Below are positions 35,769 to 48,607 of a DNA stretch of 64,000 nt, in pieces. Source of the DNA: Erinaceus europaeus. Taxonomy: Eukaryota > Chordata > Mammalia > Eulipotyphla > Erinaceidae. The notes below the pieces were generated by a model, which was given only the letters and a program-made list of their open reading frames with translations, was not told the DNA's origin and ran no database searches. Location: contig NC_080162.1 of NCBI RefSeq assembly GCF_950295315.1, forward strand, positions 71,306,697-71,370,696, in the 5' to 3' direction. Within the stretch, counting starts at the first letter, position 1. Every line of letters begins with the position of its first letter. The position numbers and the translations under genes are program-made.

Positions 35769-35818
35769 GAATGATAGAAGTCATCAAGTAATTCTAATAG
35801 GATTCTCTTTTCCTGTAG

Positions 35819-36465
<647 letters not shown>

Positions 36466-36473
36466 ACATTAAA

Positions 36474-36585
36474 AAGAAAGGAGATAGCATAATGGTTATA
36501 CAAAAGTCTTTAATTTCTGAAGCTCCAAAATCCCAGGTTCAATCCCCCATATGCCAGAGCTGAGCAGTGTTCTAACATTAAAAAA
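36474..36585 (+). mobile_element. S3 SINE
   Basis: Forward: gagatagcataatggttata. Confidence 0.85.
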
Positions 36586-36682
36586 ATAAATTAATTAAAT
36601 TAAATAAATTTTTAAAAATTATATATATGGAGAGAGGGGGGGAGAAAGAGAGAGAGAGGAAGATAAGAAGAAGATTCACTTA

Positions 36683-36885
36683 GGGGACCGGGAAGTTGCT
36701 CACCCAGTAGAGCACACAGTTCACTATGCACAAGGACTAGGGTTTGAGCCCCGGGCCACCACATGGGAGGACCACACAAAGGAGAAGCTTCATGAAAGCT
36801 GAAGCAATGCAGTATTGTCTCTCCTCCTCCTATCTCTGTATTTCTTTCCCTCACTCTTGAAAAAAAAAAAGGTGGGGGAGGGTTA
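36683..36885 (+). mobile_element. S5 SINE
   Basis: Forward: agttgctcacccagtagagc and ccaccacatgggaggaccac. Confidence 0.75.
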
Positions 36886-37075
36886 ATTCTGTGTGCTGAT
36901 GAAAACTGAAGGGGGCTCAGTTCTAGGACCACATGATGAACTCTCTGACAGCCACATTCTTAATAGTTGTGGTACTAGCAGTGTGTATGAAAAGAGCTCT
37001 CAGTACCCTCTGTGTAAACTGGGCACTGATACCTCAGCATCCCCACCTCGGGCTCACAGGTCCCTCAGGCCTTAG

Positions 37076-37237
<162 letters not shown>

Positions 37238-38393
37238 AGGAAGGCTAGAGAATGTCCACCCTGGAGATGGACAAAATGGGTGTCTTAACCCCCTGGAGGG
37301 GCTGTCATTTGTTCTCCTTGGCCTTTGTGTGCTGGCTCTCGAGTGCATGTTGTCTTTATTCTTTATACAGCGCTGAAGAACACCACTGATTGGGGTGGGA
37401 AGACCCTCACAGAGGATGAGTAGACAAGGACTGCCATGCATGTACAGCTGACTGTGCAGGACCCCTGGATCTCCCATATACCCATATCTCCTATGTGCTG
37501 CTGAAGCATTTGGCTTGCACAGAGGTGCTGCTGGGACATAGAAGAAACCTGAATGGGACATAGAGGAAACTGGCTGCCCCTTAGGGAATAGGCCATCACA
37601 GGCCTCAACCCTCAGACTCTCTCAGAGATTTCTAGCAGAGTCCCTGCCTCTCTGCTCAGGCCCCTTCCATTGAAAGAGCTAGCCCTGCTGAGCCTGGGCC
37701 CCATCCAGACATGGGGAGCAGCACAAGTCCACCCCACAGAGCCAGCAACTTGAGCGGAGGTCAGCAGCTTCTTCTAAAATGAGGGCAGTTCTCTCTTAGA
37801 GTAAACAGGGCAAAGTCATATTGCTTTCTAGAAGTATGTAGCATTTGAACAGTCTGAAGCAGTCTTCTTTGAGTTGAATTTGAGCTTCCCTCATGGCATC
37901 ACTCCAGTCTGTCTAGTTCAGAGATAAGCACAAACTGCTGCTCAAACCTCCCAGAGGATGCTTTGCCTCAGTAGGGCAGGCAGGATGGGGGGTATTCTGC
38001 AATTGCTTAGTCTTAGACCCAGGGCTCCCATCACTTACGGGATATCCTTGAAGAGGGTTATTCCCTAGACTCAGCATTCCCTTCTGCCTGGCCAGGGAGG
38101 ACCTGGCTTTCAGCCCCAAATTTCAGGAACCCATGTCTCCATGTACCATTTGCCCTGAATTTGTTTGGTATCCAAGGCCAGGAATGTCAAAGAATTCCGA
38201 TATCCAAGTGAAAAATCCTTCCAGTGACTTTGTAGTCAGCTGGATGATAAAACAATGGAATGAATGACAGGCACGCCCTCATGCCTGACAGTCAGAATTC
38301 ATGCGGTGCAGGGGGAGAACAAGCACTGATCTTTAGATGGTGTGTATTAGGTCTTCAGCACCTCAGCTGCCTATCTGTAAATACTTTCTGAAT

Positions 38394-38417
38394 TTCTTTC
38401 TTTCTTTCTTTCTTTTT
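38394..38417. repeat. (TTTC)n in DNAAF9 3' UTR
   Basis: Six units of TTTC within otherwise unique sequence. Confidence 0.9.
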
Positions 38418-40502
38418 GCATGCCTTAGGAAGAAGAACATAGATGAAACCAGCAGTTTCTAGTAATGGCGCAGGGGTGGGTGCTGGAGAAGGGTCACTAG
38501 CATAGAGGAGAGAGGAAGGATAGAGCACATGTGGTCTGTGTGCCTGGCTACACAAGAGGCCTGCATGCAAGAAACAAAGCAGTGGTTAAGAGCTTGTTAA
38601 CAAAATGTACTTGTATTGAAAGAAAGGAAGAAAATTATATCTGAAGCCAAATGAACAAAAGTCCACATACCATTGAGTACAAAATCTTGCATGAAGAAAG
38701 TCTTCTTTAAAAGCACCTGTGCTCCATTCCCAGCTCCTAACTGCTAGTGACAAAGGCCTATGGAGCTCAAGTCTAGGAGCACCTCACTTCTGGCTGGCCA
38801 CAGAGGCTAGGGTTCATAATAGGCCTGCCTCTACTTCTGAATCAGTAACATAGATCTTAAGTGCAATTGATTAAATAAGAATGAGTTATTGTAGCTTCCT
38901 TTAGCTCTACAGAGCTCTTTTTAAAAACTCAAGCTTGAGCAGCCTTAGAAAAGGGAGAGGGTGGGTGGGTGGGTCGGGAGAGGGGGAACAATAGGCCATT
39001 TCCTCCAGGTTGCTGTGAAGTTTAAAGTGAACGCTCTAGATCTTGGAGCTTGAGCCATTTCCAGGCTGCTATACAAGAGTTTTTAAAGAGGGGTCAGAGC
39101 CCGCCCATAAATGCGGGTCTTCCCACTGCGTGGGGCTGAACTACGTAGTGGTCTAGGTTTCTGACATTTTCTTTTTTCCCCATAGAAATGCTCTCTCACC
39201 AACTTGTCCCATGGTCCCACTTCCTTCTCTTAAGAGGGAAAACTGTGATTACCTCAACTTGAATATGAAACTGTGATTGAAAAACAGTCAAAATGTTAAG
39301 TTTAAAAGCCAAAAAGGCAAAACTGGCTGAGCCTCTTGAAGATACCCCTCAGCCTGCTCAGGAGTGTGAAGAGGCACATTGGTGAAAGGGCATTCCTCAG
39401 GGCGCACTTACCGTGCCCCCGGAAAGAAACGCACTAGCAAGCACATGCAGTGTGAGCTTTTGGAGGACTGAGGCCAGAATTCTGGCAGCTGCCTCCCCAC
39501 ACTGGCCCAAACCTGAGGGAGCCCTGGGTTCAGACTGAAGTTTAGTATCCACTTGATTCCTCCAGTGCTCCAGATGGAGGGACAGACTTTTAGGCTGTCT
39601 ACTCAGGGAGCATCATGACACTGTGTTTTAGATTTGACCTTAGAAGTGGATATACCAGGGACCAGGCAGTGACTGGGTGTGGGTTTAAAGAGACAGGCAA
39701 AAGTCCTCCAGGGGCTGACACACTTTTTTGCCAACTTTCCTATTAATTAGCAGCTTCAGTTTTGTATCACCCAGAGTGAGTGTGATAATGTTGAAGTCGC
39801 TGAAGTTATAGGTTCTTTTACATTTTGATGTGGGATTTCTCCCTCCCCCCACCCTTTTTTTAACAGAAGGAGGAGGCAGAAATTGGAGAAAAGGGATTAT
39901 CCTAGTAAGGGGCCACCTGTGAGAGGTTGTGTTGGTCCCTTTGAGCCCTGGAGGCTCTGTGACCTGAGGTCTGGGCATTCAGTCCTGCAGGTTGCAAGGA
40001 AAAATTTCCTCCTAAATTCGGTTAGGATTTTGGAGAATTTTTGCACAGTAATAAGCTCTGGGTTGCTCTTTGAGCTTCTCAAAAGGGAAAAGTTAGCTCA
40101 AAGATTGTAAACAGTATATTAAGTATTTCAGCTGTGTTGCTGACCTAGTTGGATAGTTGTACCTCAAAAAGTAGGTGAGAAATGACTTCAGTGTCCCAGG
40201 TTATCAATTACTAATGACATAAGAGCTCACTTACGTGCCAAAATTCACTTTTACACTAGTTTGTCAGTGCTTTAATATTTGTAACTTAAAATTTAAAACT
40301 ATTTTACAAACACTACTGTAACTTCAGTGAAACTGAATTGTGTGATTGAAGCTTTTTTGCTTATTATAGTATTTATTACACTACTTAATTTAGTAAACAT
40401 ATAAAAGTAGTCTTCAATTTATTTTTCTATTATTTTACATGTTTTTACCTACAGTTGTGTACGTGAATTTACCTTGGTCACTCAGATGTACTACTAAGGA
40501 CC

Positions 40503-40508
40503 AATAAA
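40503..40508 (+). terminator. DNAAF9: Polyadenylation signal AATAAA (DNAAF9)
   Basis: This is the only AATAAA seen between the stop codon and the following CpG island. It is followed within about 40 bases by a GT-rich stretch (tctgcgtcctgaggtgtcg) that could serve as the downstream element. Cleavage would fall near 40520-40530. Confidence 0.6.
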
Positions 40509-40539
40509 CTCTCAGCAAACTGCCTTTCCCCCTCGGTCT

Positions 40540-41170
40540 GCGTCCTGAGGTGTCGTCCGCGGGGTTTGGGGAGAAGGGACAGAGGACCCATCCAGCCCCT
40601 CCCTCCCCGGGAACGTGTTTGAAGTAGCGGGAAGGGCCTTGGGACCTCCTGCCCCTCACCTCCCCCTCACACACACCCTCCAGCGGCGCGGTCCCACTTG
40701 GTGGAGGAAGTGACTGTGTTGGGGGGTCTCTCACAGGTGTGAAGAGCCGCACGCCCACCTCCACCTCGTTCTCAGGAGAGCGCCGAGGTGGACGACCGAT
40801 AGCCGGTCTGGGGGATCAGTTACCCCTCTTCAGGTGCACCCCCTTTGTAGGGCGGGCTTAGGCTAGGCCGTCGAGCCCCCCTTACCCCGCCGCCCGCGCG
40901 GATCTCACCGGGACGCGGGTTCCGGCCCGCCCGCCGGCGGACGTGCTTCCCGCCGCAGGTGGTGCCGCCAGAGGCCCGGCCGGCCGGGGGCTGCGTGCAC
41001 CCTCCCGCTGCCGCAGGGTTGGAGATTCAGGGAAAGGACTGAATAGGGAGACCGCACGTCCTTAGAGGCCGGGCTTCCTGTCCCACCCTCCGCAGCACAG
41101 ACACCTGTGGAAAAGGGAAGTGTCCCACTGGGAAGATTTGGGAGCCGGCCCAAGGGGAAGGGTGCAGTCT
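40540..41170. promoter_or_regulatory. Intergenic CpG island
   Basis: By eye there are about 50 CpG dinucleotides in 630 bases, densest at 40870-41000, in a window otherwise depleted of CpG. It begins immediately after the DNAAF9 polyadenylation signal and lies about 13 kb upstream of the SLC4A11 first exon. No convincing open frame is present. It could be a distal SLC4A11 promoter, a promoter of a non-coding RNA, or an enhancer. Confidence 0.65.
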
Positions 41171-41396
41171 CCACAAGCAGCCTCCTTCAGACAGATGGGG
41201 GTGGTGGGCTTGCTATAGGGAGCTCAGGGTCCTGTGCAAACCGAATGCAACGGGCATTCTTGGAGAACTGAGGCATGAGATTGGCTGTGGTATTGGCCTC
41301 GCAACTCTTTGGCCCTGAGTGCCCCTCCTGCTGGACCAGGTTTGATCCTTAACAAAGTTTCTGTGTTTGCAGGTCCCTGAAAATCCTAGGATTTGA

Positions 41397-41529
41397 GCCG
41401 AGGTTAAATGCCATAATGGTTATGCAAAAAAAACTCTCATGCCCGAGGCTCCAAAGTCCCACGTTCAATTCCCGTGCACCACCATAAGCCGGAGTTGAGT
41501 AGTGCTCTAGTACAAAAAAAAAAAAAAAT
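41397..41529 (+). mobile_element. S3 SINE
   Basis: Forward: aatgccataatggttatgc to an A15 tail; first SINE after the 4.2 kb clear zone. Confidence 0.88.
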
Positions 41530-41627
41530 TATTTTAATTAATTCTACGATTTGGAGATAATCTTAAAGGATAACCAGGGAGATTGGGGAGACTAGTGGTG
41601 AAGGGCCCTCCTGGCTTGCTGACTTTT

Positions 41628-41764
41628 TTTTTCTTTCCGAGATTTATTTACAGTACAGAGAGGAGAACCCAAGCATCCCTCTGACATGCTGAGTGACTGA
41701 ACTTGGGGTCTCATGTTTGTTAAGTCCAGCGCTCTCTCTAGCCACTGCACCACCTCCTGGGTGG
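41628..41764 (-). mobile_element. S4 SINE
   Basis: Inverted: catccctctgacatgctgag to cactgcaccacctcctggg. Confidence 0.78.
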
Positions 41765-42254
41765 CTCTGCTTCTTTAAGAACCAGAAGGATTAAGATGCC
41801 TGGAAACAGGGAAGGTGACCCACCCCAACCTGTAGTCCACAAATAGGGGCAAGTAACTACTGAAACCTGAAAGCACATTTGACAGAGTGACCCCAGAAAG
41901 TGAATGGGAGCAGAGTCTCAGATGGAGCTACTGAAAATCACAAGGCTAAGGAGCACAAGAAACTGTGCTATGTCAGTTTATCTTACAAGTCAACAGTGAT
42001 ATCCAAAGAAAGCAAGACCACATACCCTGCTTCTAGCTCATGATGGAAGGAAAAGTTCCTTAGTTCTGTCAGAGTCCATGGTAGTATTAGGTCAAGTGCA
42101 GCTGGGCCAGGTGATCGGTTATCTGTTATCTGTGCCCTCTCTCATGTGGTGTCACTTTTCTTGGCAGTAAGTTTTCTCTATGCCACCAAAGGTCCAATGC
42201 CCCCAAGGTCTGGGTCACAGTCCCCTCCTGATCACAGTGTTCCAAGACGGTGAG
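41765..42254. other. Intergenic stretch without recognised features
   Basis: Nothing is named here; no reading frame or repeat pattern stands out. Confidence 0.6.
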
Positions 42255-42348
42255 AAAGAAGAGACCCCAAAGCCTCCTTCAATGCAACAGTGGCCGTGCT
42301 GGAAGCTGGGTTGTGTACACGGCAAAGCAGTGCACATTCAAGTAAACT
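42255..42348 (-). mobile_element. S7 SINE fragment
   Basis: Inverted: aaagcctccttcaatgcaac and gcaaagcagtgcacattca. Confidence 0.6.
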
Positions 42349-42367
42349 TTTTTGCTACCCTGAGGGC

Positions 42368-42600
42368 ATTTTATTTTTCATTTTACTTATTTATTGTCTC
42401 CAGGGTTACTGCTGGGACTCAGTGCTGGCACTATGAATCCATTGCTCCTGGCAGCCATTTTTTTTCTCTATTTTATTGGATAGGACAGAGAAATTGAAAG
42501 AGGAGGGGGAGATAGAGAAAAAAATAGACACCCACAGACCTGCTTTGCAGCTTGTGAAGCATACCCCCTGCAGGTGAAGGGAGGGCAAGAACCCGAATCT
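42368..42600 (-). mobile_element. S1L SINE lacking CAA tail and head
   Basis: Inverted; the extension joins the body directly, as in the variant at 31675. Confidence 0.8.
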
Positions 42601-42602
42601 AA

Positions 42603-42730
42603 GATGTATATTTATCTGAGTGAGAGGAGACCAAAGCCTTGGTCTTTTCCACCATATGTGGTGCTCTGGATCAAACCCCGGGTCTCATGCATGCAAATCC
42701 TGCCACCTTATCCACTGAGTGCCAACCCCC
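42603..42730 (-). mobile_element. S4/S8-like SINE, old
   Basis: Weak inverted match: tcatgcatgcaaatcctgcc to ttatccactgagtgcc. Confidence 0.45.
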
Positions 42731-42784
42731 CCTTTCCCTTGCCCCTAGATTGGCCCGAATTTGGACGAGGTCACATTGTACTTA

Positions 42785-42998
42785 TTTAATTTTTTTAAAT
42801 CTTTATTTATTGACTAGAGACAGCGAGAAATCAGAGTAGGGGGAGAGAGAGGGAGAGAGAGAGACAGAAAGACACCTGCAGCCCTACTTCACCACTCTCA
42901 AAGCTTTTCCCCCTGCAGGTAGGGACCAGAAGCGTCAATCTGAGTCCTTGAGCATTGTAATATGTGCACTCAACCAGGTGTGCCACCACCCGGCCCCT
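42785..42998 (-). mobile_element. S2 SINE
   Basis: Inverted: ctcaaccaggtgtgccacca. Confidence 0.88.
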
Positions 42999-43009
42999 CA
43001 CACTGCACT

Positions 43010-43292
43010 TTTTTTTTTTTTGTCTCCAGGGTTATCGCTGGGGCTCAGTACTGGCACTACAAATCCACTGCTCCTGACAGCCATTTTTTCCTTTTTTTTT
43101 TTTTTAATAGCATAGGACGGAGAGAACTTGAGAGGGGAGAGGAAGATAGAGGGAGAGAGAAAGATACCTGCAGAACTGCTTCACTACTTGTTAAGTGACT
43201 CCCCCCCCCCCCGCAGGTGGGGGTCAGGAGCCTTGAACCAGGGTCCTTGCGCTTCTATGTGCAGTTAATCTGGTGTGCTACCTCCCGGCCCC
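43010..43292 (-). mobile_element. S1L SINE with TSD
   Basis: Inverted. cactgcactttt on both sides (about 43003 and 43293). It contains a C12 run at 43200-43212. Confidence 0.88.
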
Positions 43293-43458
43293 CACTGCAC
43301 TTTTAATGCTCTGCCAGCACCAGGTACTGAGGCCAACATTACAACACTGCCAAGCTGTTTCCGAACTTTTATACTAGATACTTAATGTGTATTTAGTTAG
43401 TTTGCTTTCTACTAGTTGTGTGTGTTGATGATTCTTAACCAAGGAAAGAAAAAAAATT

Positions 43459-43465
<7 letters not shown>

Positions 43466-43513
<48 letters not shown>
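43466..43513. repeat. (AT)n microsatellite
   Basis: 48 bases, uninterrupted, at the tail side of an S1L. Confidence 0.97.
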
Positions 43514-43515
<2 letters not shown>

Positions 43516-43834
43516 TCCAGGGTTATTGCTGGGGGGGCTTGGTGCCTGCACTATGAATCCACTGCCCCTTGAGGCCATTTTTTTCCCAATTTGTTGCCCT
43601 TGTTGTTATTATTGTTTTTGCCATTGGTGTTATTGTTGGATAGGACAGAGAGAAATGTAGATAAGAGAGGAGACAGAGAGTGGGAGAGAAAGATAGACAT
43701 TTGCAGACCTGTTTCACCACTTGTGAAGTGACCACCCTGCAGGTGGGGAGCTGGGGGGCTCGAACTGGGATCCTTACGCTGGTTCTGGCGTTTTGCGCCC
43801 TGTGCATTTAACCCACTGCACTACTGCCCGACCC
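43514..43834 (-). mobile_element. S1L SINE
   Basis: Inverted and full length; its tail has become the (AT)n run. Confidence 0.92.
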
Positions 43835-44393
43835 CCTGAATACATTTTTATCCACTAAGATCACTTCCCTCTGCAGACTAAGAAATCTGTTGTTTGTTCT
43901 CATGGAATGGAACAAACTCGGCACAACAGTGTTACACAGATGCCAGTTTGAGAATCTTTTTACTTCCTAGATAAAGGCAAGATCATGTAGATTGTTATGT
44001 GGGGGTGAGAAATGACTCAACTCGAGAATCATTTAGAAGGGACAAATGACGAGGCAGAACAGGCAAGGATGAAGGGGATAACCTCAAGGTAAAAGTGGAA
44101 AAAGCCAAAGTGGAAAAAACCCCAACATTCTGAAACAATTCCAAAAATATTTTTGTTCTCCAAAAATTTGAAGAAAAATAAATTTGTTTATCCACAAATT
44201 ATTCCTGTTTTTTCCCAAGCCTCTGCATTGCTAAATTGACAAGGCAAAATAATTTGACTTAAAAGAATTGCATCAGGATTAATAAATTTTGTGGGAAACC
44301 AATAAATGACTATAAGAAATTTACCAAAGTAAAGTATATACTCCCGTTTTATCTTCCAACTACTACTCCTTTTCCCATACAATAGGTTGTTCT
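43835..44393. other. Intergenic stretch without recognised features
   Basis: AT-rich unique-looking sequence with no gene signal. Confidence 0.6.
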
Positions 44394-44508
44394 AGAGTGA
44401 GGGAGATAACAGAATGCTTATGCAAAAGATTTTCATGTAGGAGGTTCTGAAGTCCCAAGTTCAGTGCCCCACACCACCATAAGTCAGAGCTGAGCAGTGT
44501 TCTAGTTA
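44394..44508 (+). mobile_element. S3 SINE
   Basis: Forward: gagataacagaatgcttatg to tcagagctgagcagtgttc. Confidence 0.82.
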
Positions 44509-44631
44509 AGAGAGACTATGTGTAAAGGTCCTTTTTCCTCATAGCTCCAAACTTTTAAGAAGCTTTACATCTTCACTCTGAAAATGTATGCTTGGATGAA
44601 TGTACAAATAGTAGAATAAAGACATCAGGAA

Positions 44632-44766
44632 GGGCAGGGGTAGATAGCATAATAGAGCAGAATTTCAGGTGGAGCTAAGAAACTCTCATCCTTAAGGCTC
44701 CAGAGTCCCAGGTTCAATCCCTTGCACCACCATAAACCAGAGGTGAGCAGTACTTTGGTAAAAAAC
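44632..44766 (+). mobile_element. S3 SINE with internal insertion
   Basis: Forward; about 30 extra bases follow agatagcataat before ctctcatccttaagg. Confidence 0.8.
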
Positions 44767-44859
44767 AATAAGACAACAGGAAGAGGAAAGATGATTGATA
44801 ACCAAATATTCATGGAATGTTCTAGCAAAAAAGACTCCATTATAATCTCGTGTTTTTTT

Positions 44860-45200
44860 ATTATATATATATATATATATATTTTTTTTTTTTGGCCTCT
44901 AGGGTTATTGCTGGGGCTCGGTGCCTGCATTACAAGTCCACTGCTCCTGAAGGCTATTTTTCCCCTTTTGTTGCCCTTGTTGTTTATTATTGTCGTATAG
45001 GACAGAGAGAAATTGAGAGAAGATGGGAAGACAGAGAGGGAGAGAGAAAGATAGATACCTGCAGACCTGCTTCGCTGCCTATGAAGTGAACCCCCTGCAG
45101 GAGGGGAGCCAGGGGCTCGAACTGGTATTCTTACACCAGTCCTTGTGTCCTTGTGCTTTGCACCAAGTGCACTTAACCCACTGAGCTACCGTCCAGCCCC
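44860..45200 (-). mobile_element. S1L SINE with (AT)n tail
   Basis: Inverted; (AT)n at 44860-44882, then T12 and the full element. The ccttgtgt block near the head is duplicated. Confidence 0.9.
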
Positions 45201-46332
45201 CTTTTAAACTCTGTTTTATAAATAAAAATGGTCAGAAGCCCCCAGGGAGGCTGGAGGTCCAACTAGAAGGTTTTGGCTCTTTCTCCCAGCAGCTTTCCCT
45301 GATAGTGCATCCAGACTCCTGGGAGGAAACGAGAAGGAACTGGAGTGGGGGTGGGGGGGCGGTCAGTTCTGAATTGTGGGCTTGAACCTGTGGAGGGATC
45401 TTGAGTAGCCATTGAACATAGGGGATAGTGAGGATGTGAGCCATGGGTGTGGACAACAAGCCACATTCTGTTATGTGCACCAGCCAGAAGGTCTCAGGTG
45501 GCAGGTGATGGGATTCATGTGGAACAGGGAGTACAAGAGGGAGAAGTTTGTGACTCAGCCCTGCAGCCTTTATTCCAAGATGTCTAGCATCCTTCAGCAT
45601 GCCCTGGTAAACTTGTTAGAGATGCCAATTCCCACCCACCCCCTTGTATGACCCTGGTCCTAGCCTGGGGATCTGCATTTCAGCAGGCTCTTGGGAGGGT
45701 GCGGTTCTAAGATCTCCACACAGACAGTGTGACAAAGTAAGGAGTTCTTTCAAGCCCTGGAGTGGGGTGGGCAAAAGTGGATCAATGTTCGGTAGTATCT
45801 TCCTTGGCTGAAAATCTGGGCTGTGGAAAGGGACCCCAAGTCAGAGCTTAGAGGACCTGAAATGAGGGCAGTAGGGTAGCCCTCCCACCTTCCTGCCCAC
45901 CAGTCTGCTGGCTTCACAGAACTATGAGTTGAGTCATTAGATCTCTTAGGTCCTCTTCCAGGACTGTAACTGGGCCTAGGAGTGGAGTGGAAAGGGATAT
46001 CATCCTGAGAACAGATCCTTGTTGGTCCTCCATGGGAGATATGCCCAGCCAGATGACCCAATAGGAACCTCAGTCTCTGTCAGGGTAGATGGCAACTGGG
46101 AGAACTTAACACTGTGTTAACTAGGCACCCAGAGGCCTCCTCCCCATCCTTCTGTGTGTTTTGGAGTCACCCAAGAGTGAGAAAGCTAGTGGCAGCTAGG
46201 CTCCTTTACTTAGCCCCCATCAGTATCACCTGTCTGCCAGTCTCATGCTGGGCTCCCCTGCACCAAAAACTAAAGTGAAAGGGTATTGAGGGTAGAAGAT
46301 AATCTCAGCAGATGTTTAGAAGTGTAATACTG
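45201..46332. other. Intergenic stretch without recognised repeats
   Basis: 1.1 kb free of SINEs and moderately GC-rich. Open frames on both strands are short and lack splice support. It may be constrained regulatory sequence; nothing is named. Confidence 0.6.
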
Positions 46333-46528
46333 AGGGGGCAGGTGGTGGCACACAGTGCATAAGGACCAAGGTTCAAGTCCCTGATCTCCACCTGCAGAGG
46401 GAAAGCTTCACAAGTGGTGAAGCAAAGCTATAGGTAGGTCTCTCTCTCTCTCTCTCTCGCTCTTTCTCTCTCTCTCCCTATCCCCCCTCCTCTCTCAGTC
46501 TATATCCAATAATAAATAAATAAATAAG
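46333..46528 (+). mobile_element. S2 SINE, head deleted internally
   Basis: Forward; ggtggtggcacacagtgcat lacks the ttgagcgcacatgttac block. A (TC)n run lies at 46438-46476. Confidence 0.8.
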
Positions 46529-46585
46529 AAAAAAGAAGTATAAGACTGGCAAGGCTTCTGGAAATCCCTTAGACCACCTCATGTT

Positions 46586-46958
46586 GGTTTTTTGTTTGTT
46601 TGTTTGTTTGCTTAAAAAAAATTTATTGTGGTCTGAGAGGTGACACAGTAGATAAATCATTGAATTCTCAACCATGAGGTTCCAAGTTCAGTTCCCAGTA
46701 GCACATGTACCAAAGTAATGTCTGGTTCTTTCTCTCCTTTCTCTTGAATAAATAAATTTTTTTTAATTGTTATCTTTATTTATTGGATAGAGACAGAAAC
46801 TTAGAGGGTAGGAAGAGATAGGGAGAGAGACAGACACCTGCAGCACACTGCTTCACCTCTCGAAAAGCTTTCCCCTACACGTGGGAACAAGGGGCTTGAA
46901 CCTGGGTCCTTGTGCATTGTAACATGTGCGCTCAACCAGGGACACCACCACCTGGCCC
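46586..46958 (-). mobile_element. S2 SINE with S4 in its tail
   Basis: S2 body at 46769-46958. tagaccacctcatgtt occurs at 46570-46585 and 46959-46974, so the TSD encloses both elements. Confidence 0.88.
46628..46765 (+). mobile_element. S4 SINE inside the S2 tail
   Basis: Forward: gacacagtagataaatcatt to cttgaataaataaat. Confidence 0.88.
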
Positions 46959-46974
46959 TAGACCACCTCATGTT

Positions 46975-47452
46975 TACCCACTAGGCAACTAAGCCTGGTC
47001 CCCAGGCCTGATCGAAAACCAAATTTGGGGCTCCCACAAATAAGCACCAATGCCACATGGCAAGTCCTCATTCCTAGAGGGATAGATAGTATGAGAACAA
47101 CATCTCTTCCCAGAAACAATGGAGTTAATGCAGTTACAACTGGACACAGATTTGAGGGGCCAGCTCCCAGGGCAACTTATAAAACTCCACTGACCCCAAA
47201 GAAAGTCTATATAGCTGGTTCAGGAAGCCACCCCTCTCAAGGGGACAGGGCAAACCAGAAGCAGAAGCAGAAGGCACCTAGGCCACCTGAGGAGTCAGTG
47301 AGGAAGGAGGCCAGGGAATCAGTAGTCTCAGGCTGGGAGACCTGATACAGCTGGAAAGAAAGATGGGCTAAATGGACTTCACTGCCCTGAAAACCTCTGA
47401 GATGGCACTGGTGACAGGTAAACAGCCCGGACCTCAGGGAGCTCCTGGGCCG
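46975..47452. other. Intergenic stretch without recognised features
   Basis: No repeat or gene signal recognised; a 106-codon open frame here has no support. Confidence 0.6.
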
Positions 47453-47628
47453 AGGGTGGGTGGTAGTACACCTGGTTGAGTGTGTGTTAGCATGTGCAAG
47501 GACCCAGGTTCAAGTCCCTAGTCTCCACCTACAGGAGGTTAAGCTTCACAAGTGGTGAAGCAGTGCTGTTTCTCTCCATATCTCCCCAACCCCCTCTTGA
47601 TTTCTTTCTCTACCCAATAAGTAAATAT
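47453..47628 (+). mobile_element. S2 SINE
   Basis: Forward: cacctggttgagtgtgtgtt; its tail runs into the AAAG repeat. Confidence 0.85.
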
Positions 47629-47631
47629 AAA

Positions 47632-47698
<67 letters not shown>

Positions 47699-47700
47699 GA
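47629..47700 (+). repeat. (AAAG)n microsatellite
   Basis: About 17 units, apparently grown from the SINE tail. Confidence 0.96.
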
Positions 47701-48607
47701 GGAGCTTCAGAGTTAGGGACCAAGAAGGGTTGAACTCTCTTTGATGGTGTGAGCCGGAGAGGCCTCTCTTGAGAGCAGAAGGATAGCAGGAGGCCAGGGA
47801 AAAGCTTCAAATGCAGCTCTTGTGACACCCAGCCCATCAAGGCCTAGAGGCAAGAGGGTACTGGCTGTGTTGAAGGAGCAGCTGGTAGAGACGGCAGGTA
47901 TTGTGACTGAAGCAGGTCCCCTAGGGACTGGAGGGTCAGGCTGAAGGGGGTAAACAGGTTGGGGGGCCAGGTGGTAGCAGCCTCCTCACCCACACCCTTA
48001 ACTCCCCTGGGCCATAGCAGGGAGTTTGGAGTTGTTCTCTAAGATTGGAGGTGGAGGAAAATGGATGGGGGCAGGGCAGAGAAAGGCTTGTGGGAAGGGC
48101 CTGGCTGAAAGTTCAAGTCGGCAAAATCTATTTTGATGGCAAACTCAGCCAAACAGACTCGGGTCAGATGTGGGAGGCCAAAGGGATACTGGTGGGGTGA
48201 ATAGTGGACTGAGGAGCTCTCTTTTGTCTAGAGTTCTTGAGCCATCCAGGTTGCGGGGAGGCCCCGTGATGGTAGAGAGACATGGCTGAGGGACCCTGGA
48301 CAGGCTAACAGGGTATGAGGGTGGGCGGGCGGAAAAGGAGAGACAGGAGCTGCAAGGAAAGAGGGGCAGGACTTGCAGGAAAACTAAGATGAGGTGACCT
48401 TGATGATTACAGCTTCTGTGGAAGGGTGGGGACAAAAGTCAGGTGTGAGTGGGCTGAAAAGCGCTGAGGAGTTGGCGTGGAGACACAGAAGCAGAGAGCT
48501 CTGAGCTGGGCTCTGTGCCCAAATGCAGCTGAGGAAATGGGTGGTACCTGGAGGAGGAGGGCTGTTCAAAGGAATGCCTTGTTTTTTGCTTTCTTAAATA
48601 TTACTTT
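47701..48607. other. Intergenic stretch without recognised repeats
   Basis: 0.9 kb of GC-moderate, G-rich unique-looking sequence. No gene or repeat assigned. Confidence 0.6.

Larger units (their letters stand above)
37238..40523 (+). other. DNAAF9: DNAAF9 3' untranslated region (about 3.3 kb)
   Basis: From the stop codon to the first good polyadenylation signal there are about 3.3 kb with no recognisable SINE, while SINEs elsewhere occur every 300-400 bases. That gap fits a transcribed, constrained 3' UTR. It holds a short (TTTC)n run at 38394-38417 and AU-rich stretches near 40200-40440, but no open frame of note. Extent is inferred; a weaker ATTAAA at about 38870 could give a shorter form. 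Confidence 0.7.

Noticed and set aside
40905..41174. Minus-strand 89-codon frame in the intergenic CpG island
   Set aside because: GC-driven, with no recognisable domain and no splice signals that extend it.
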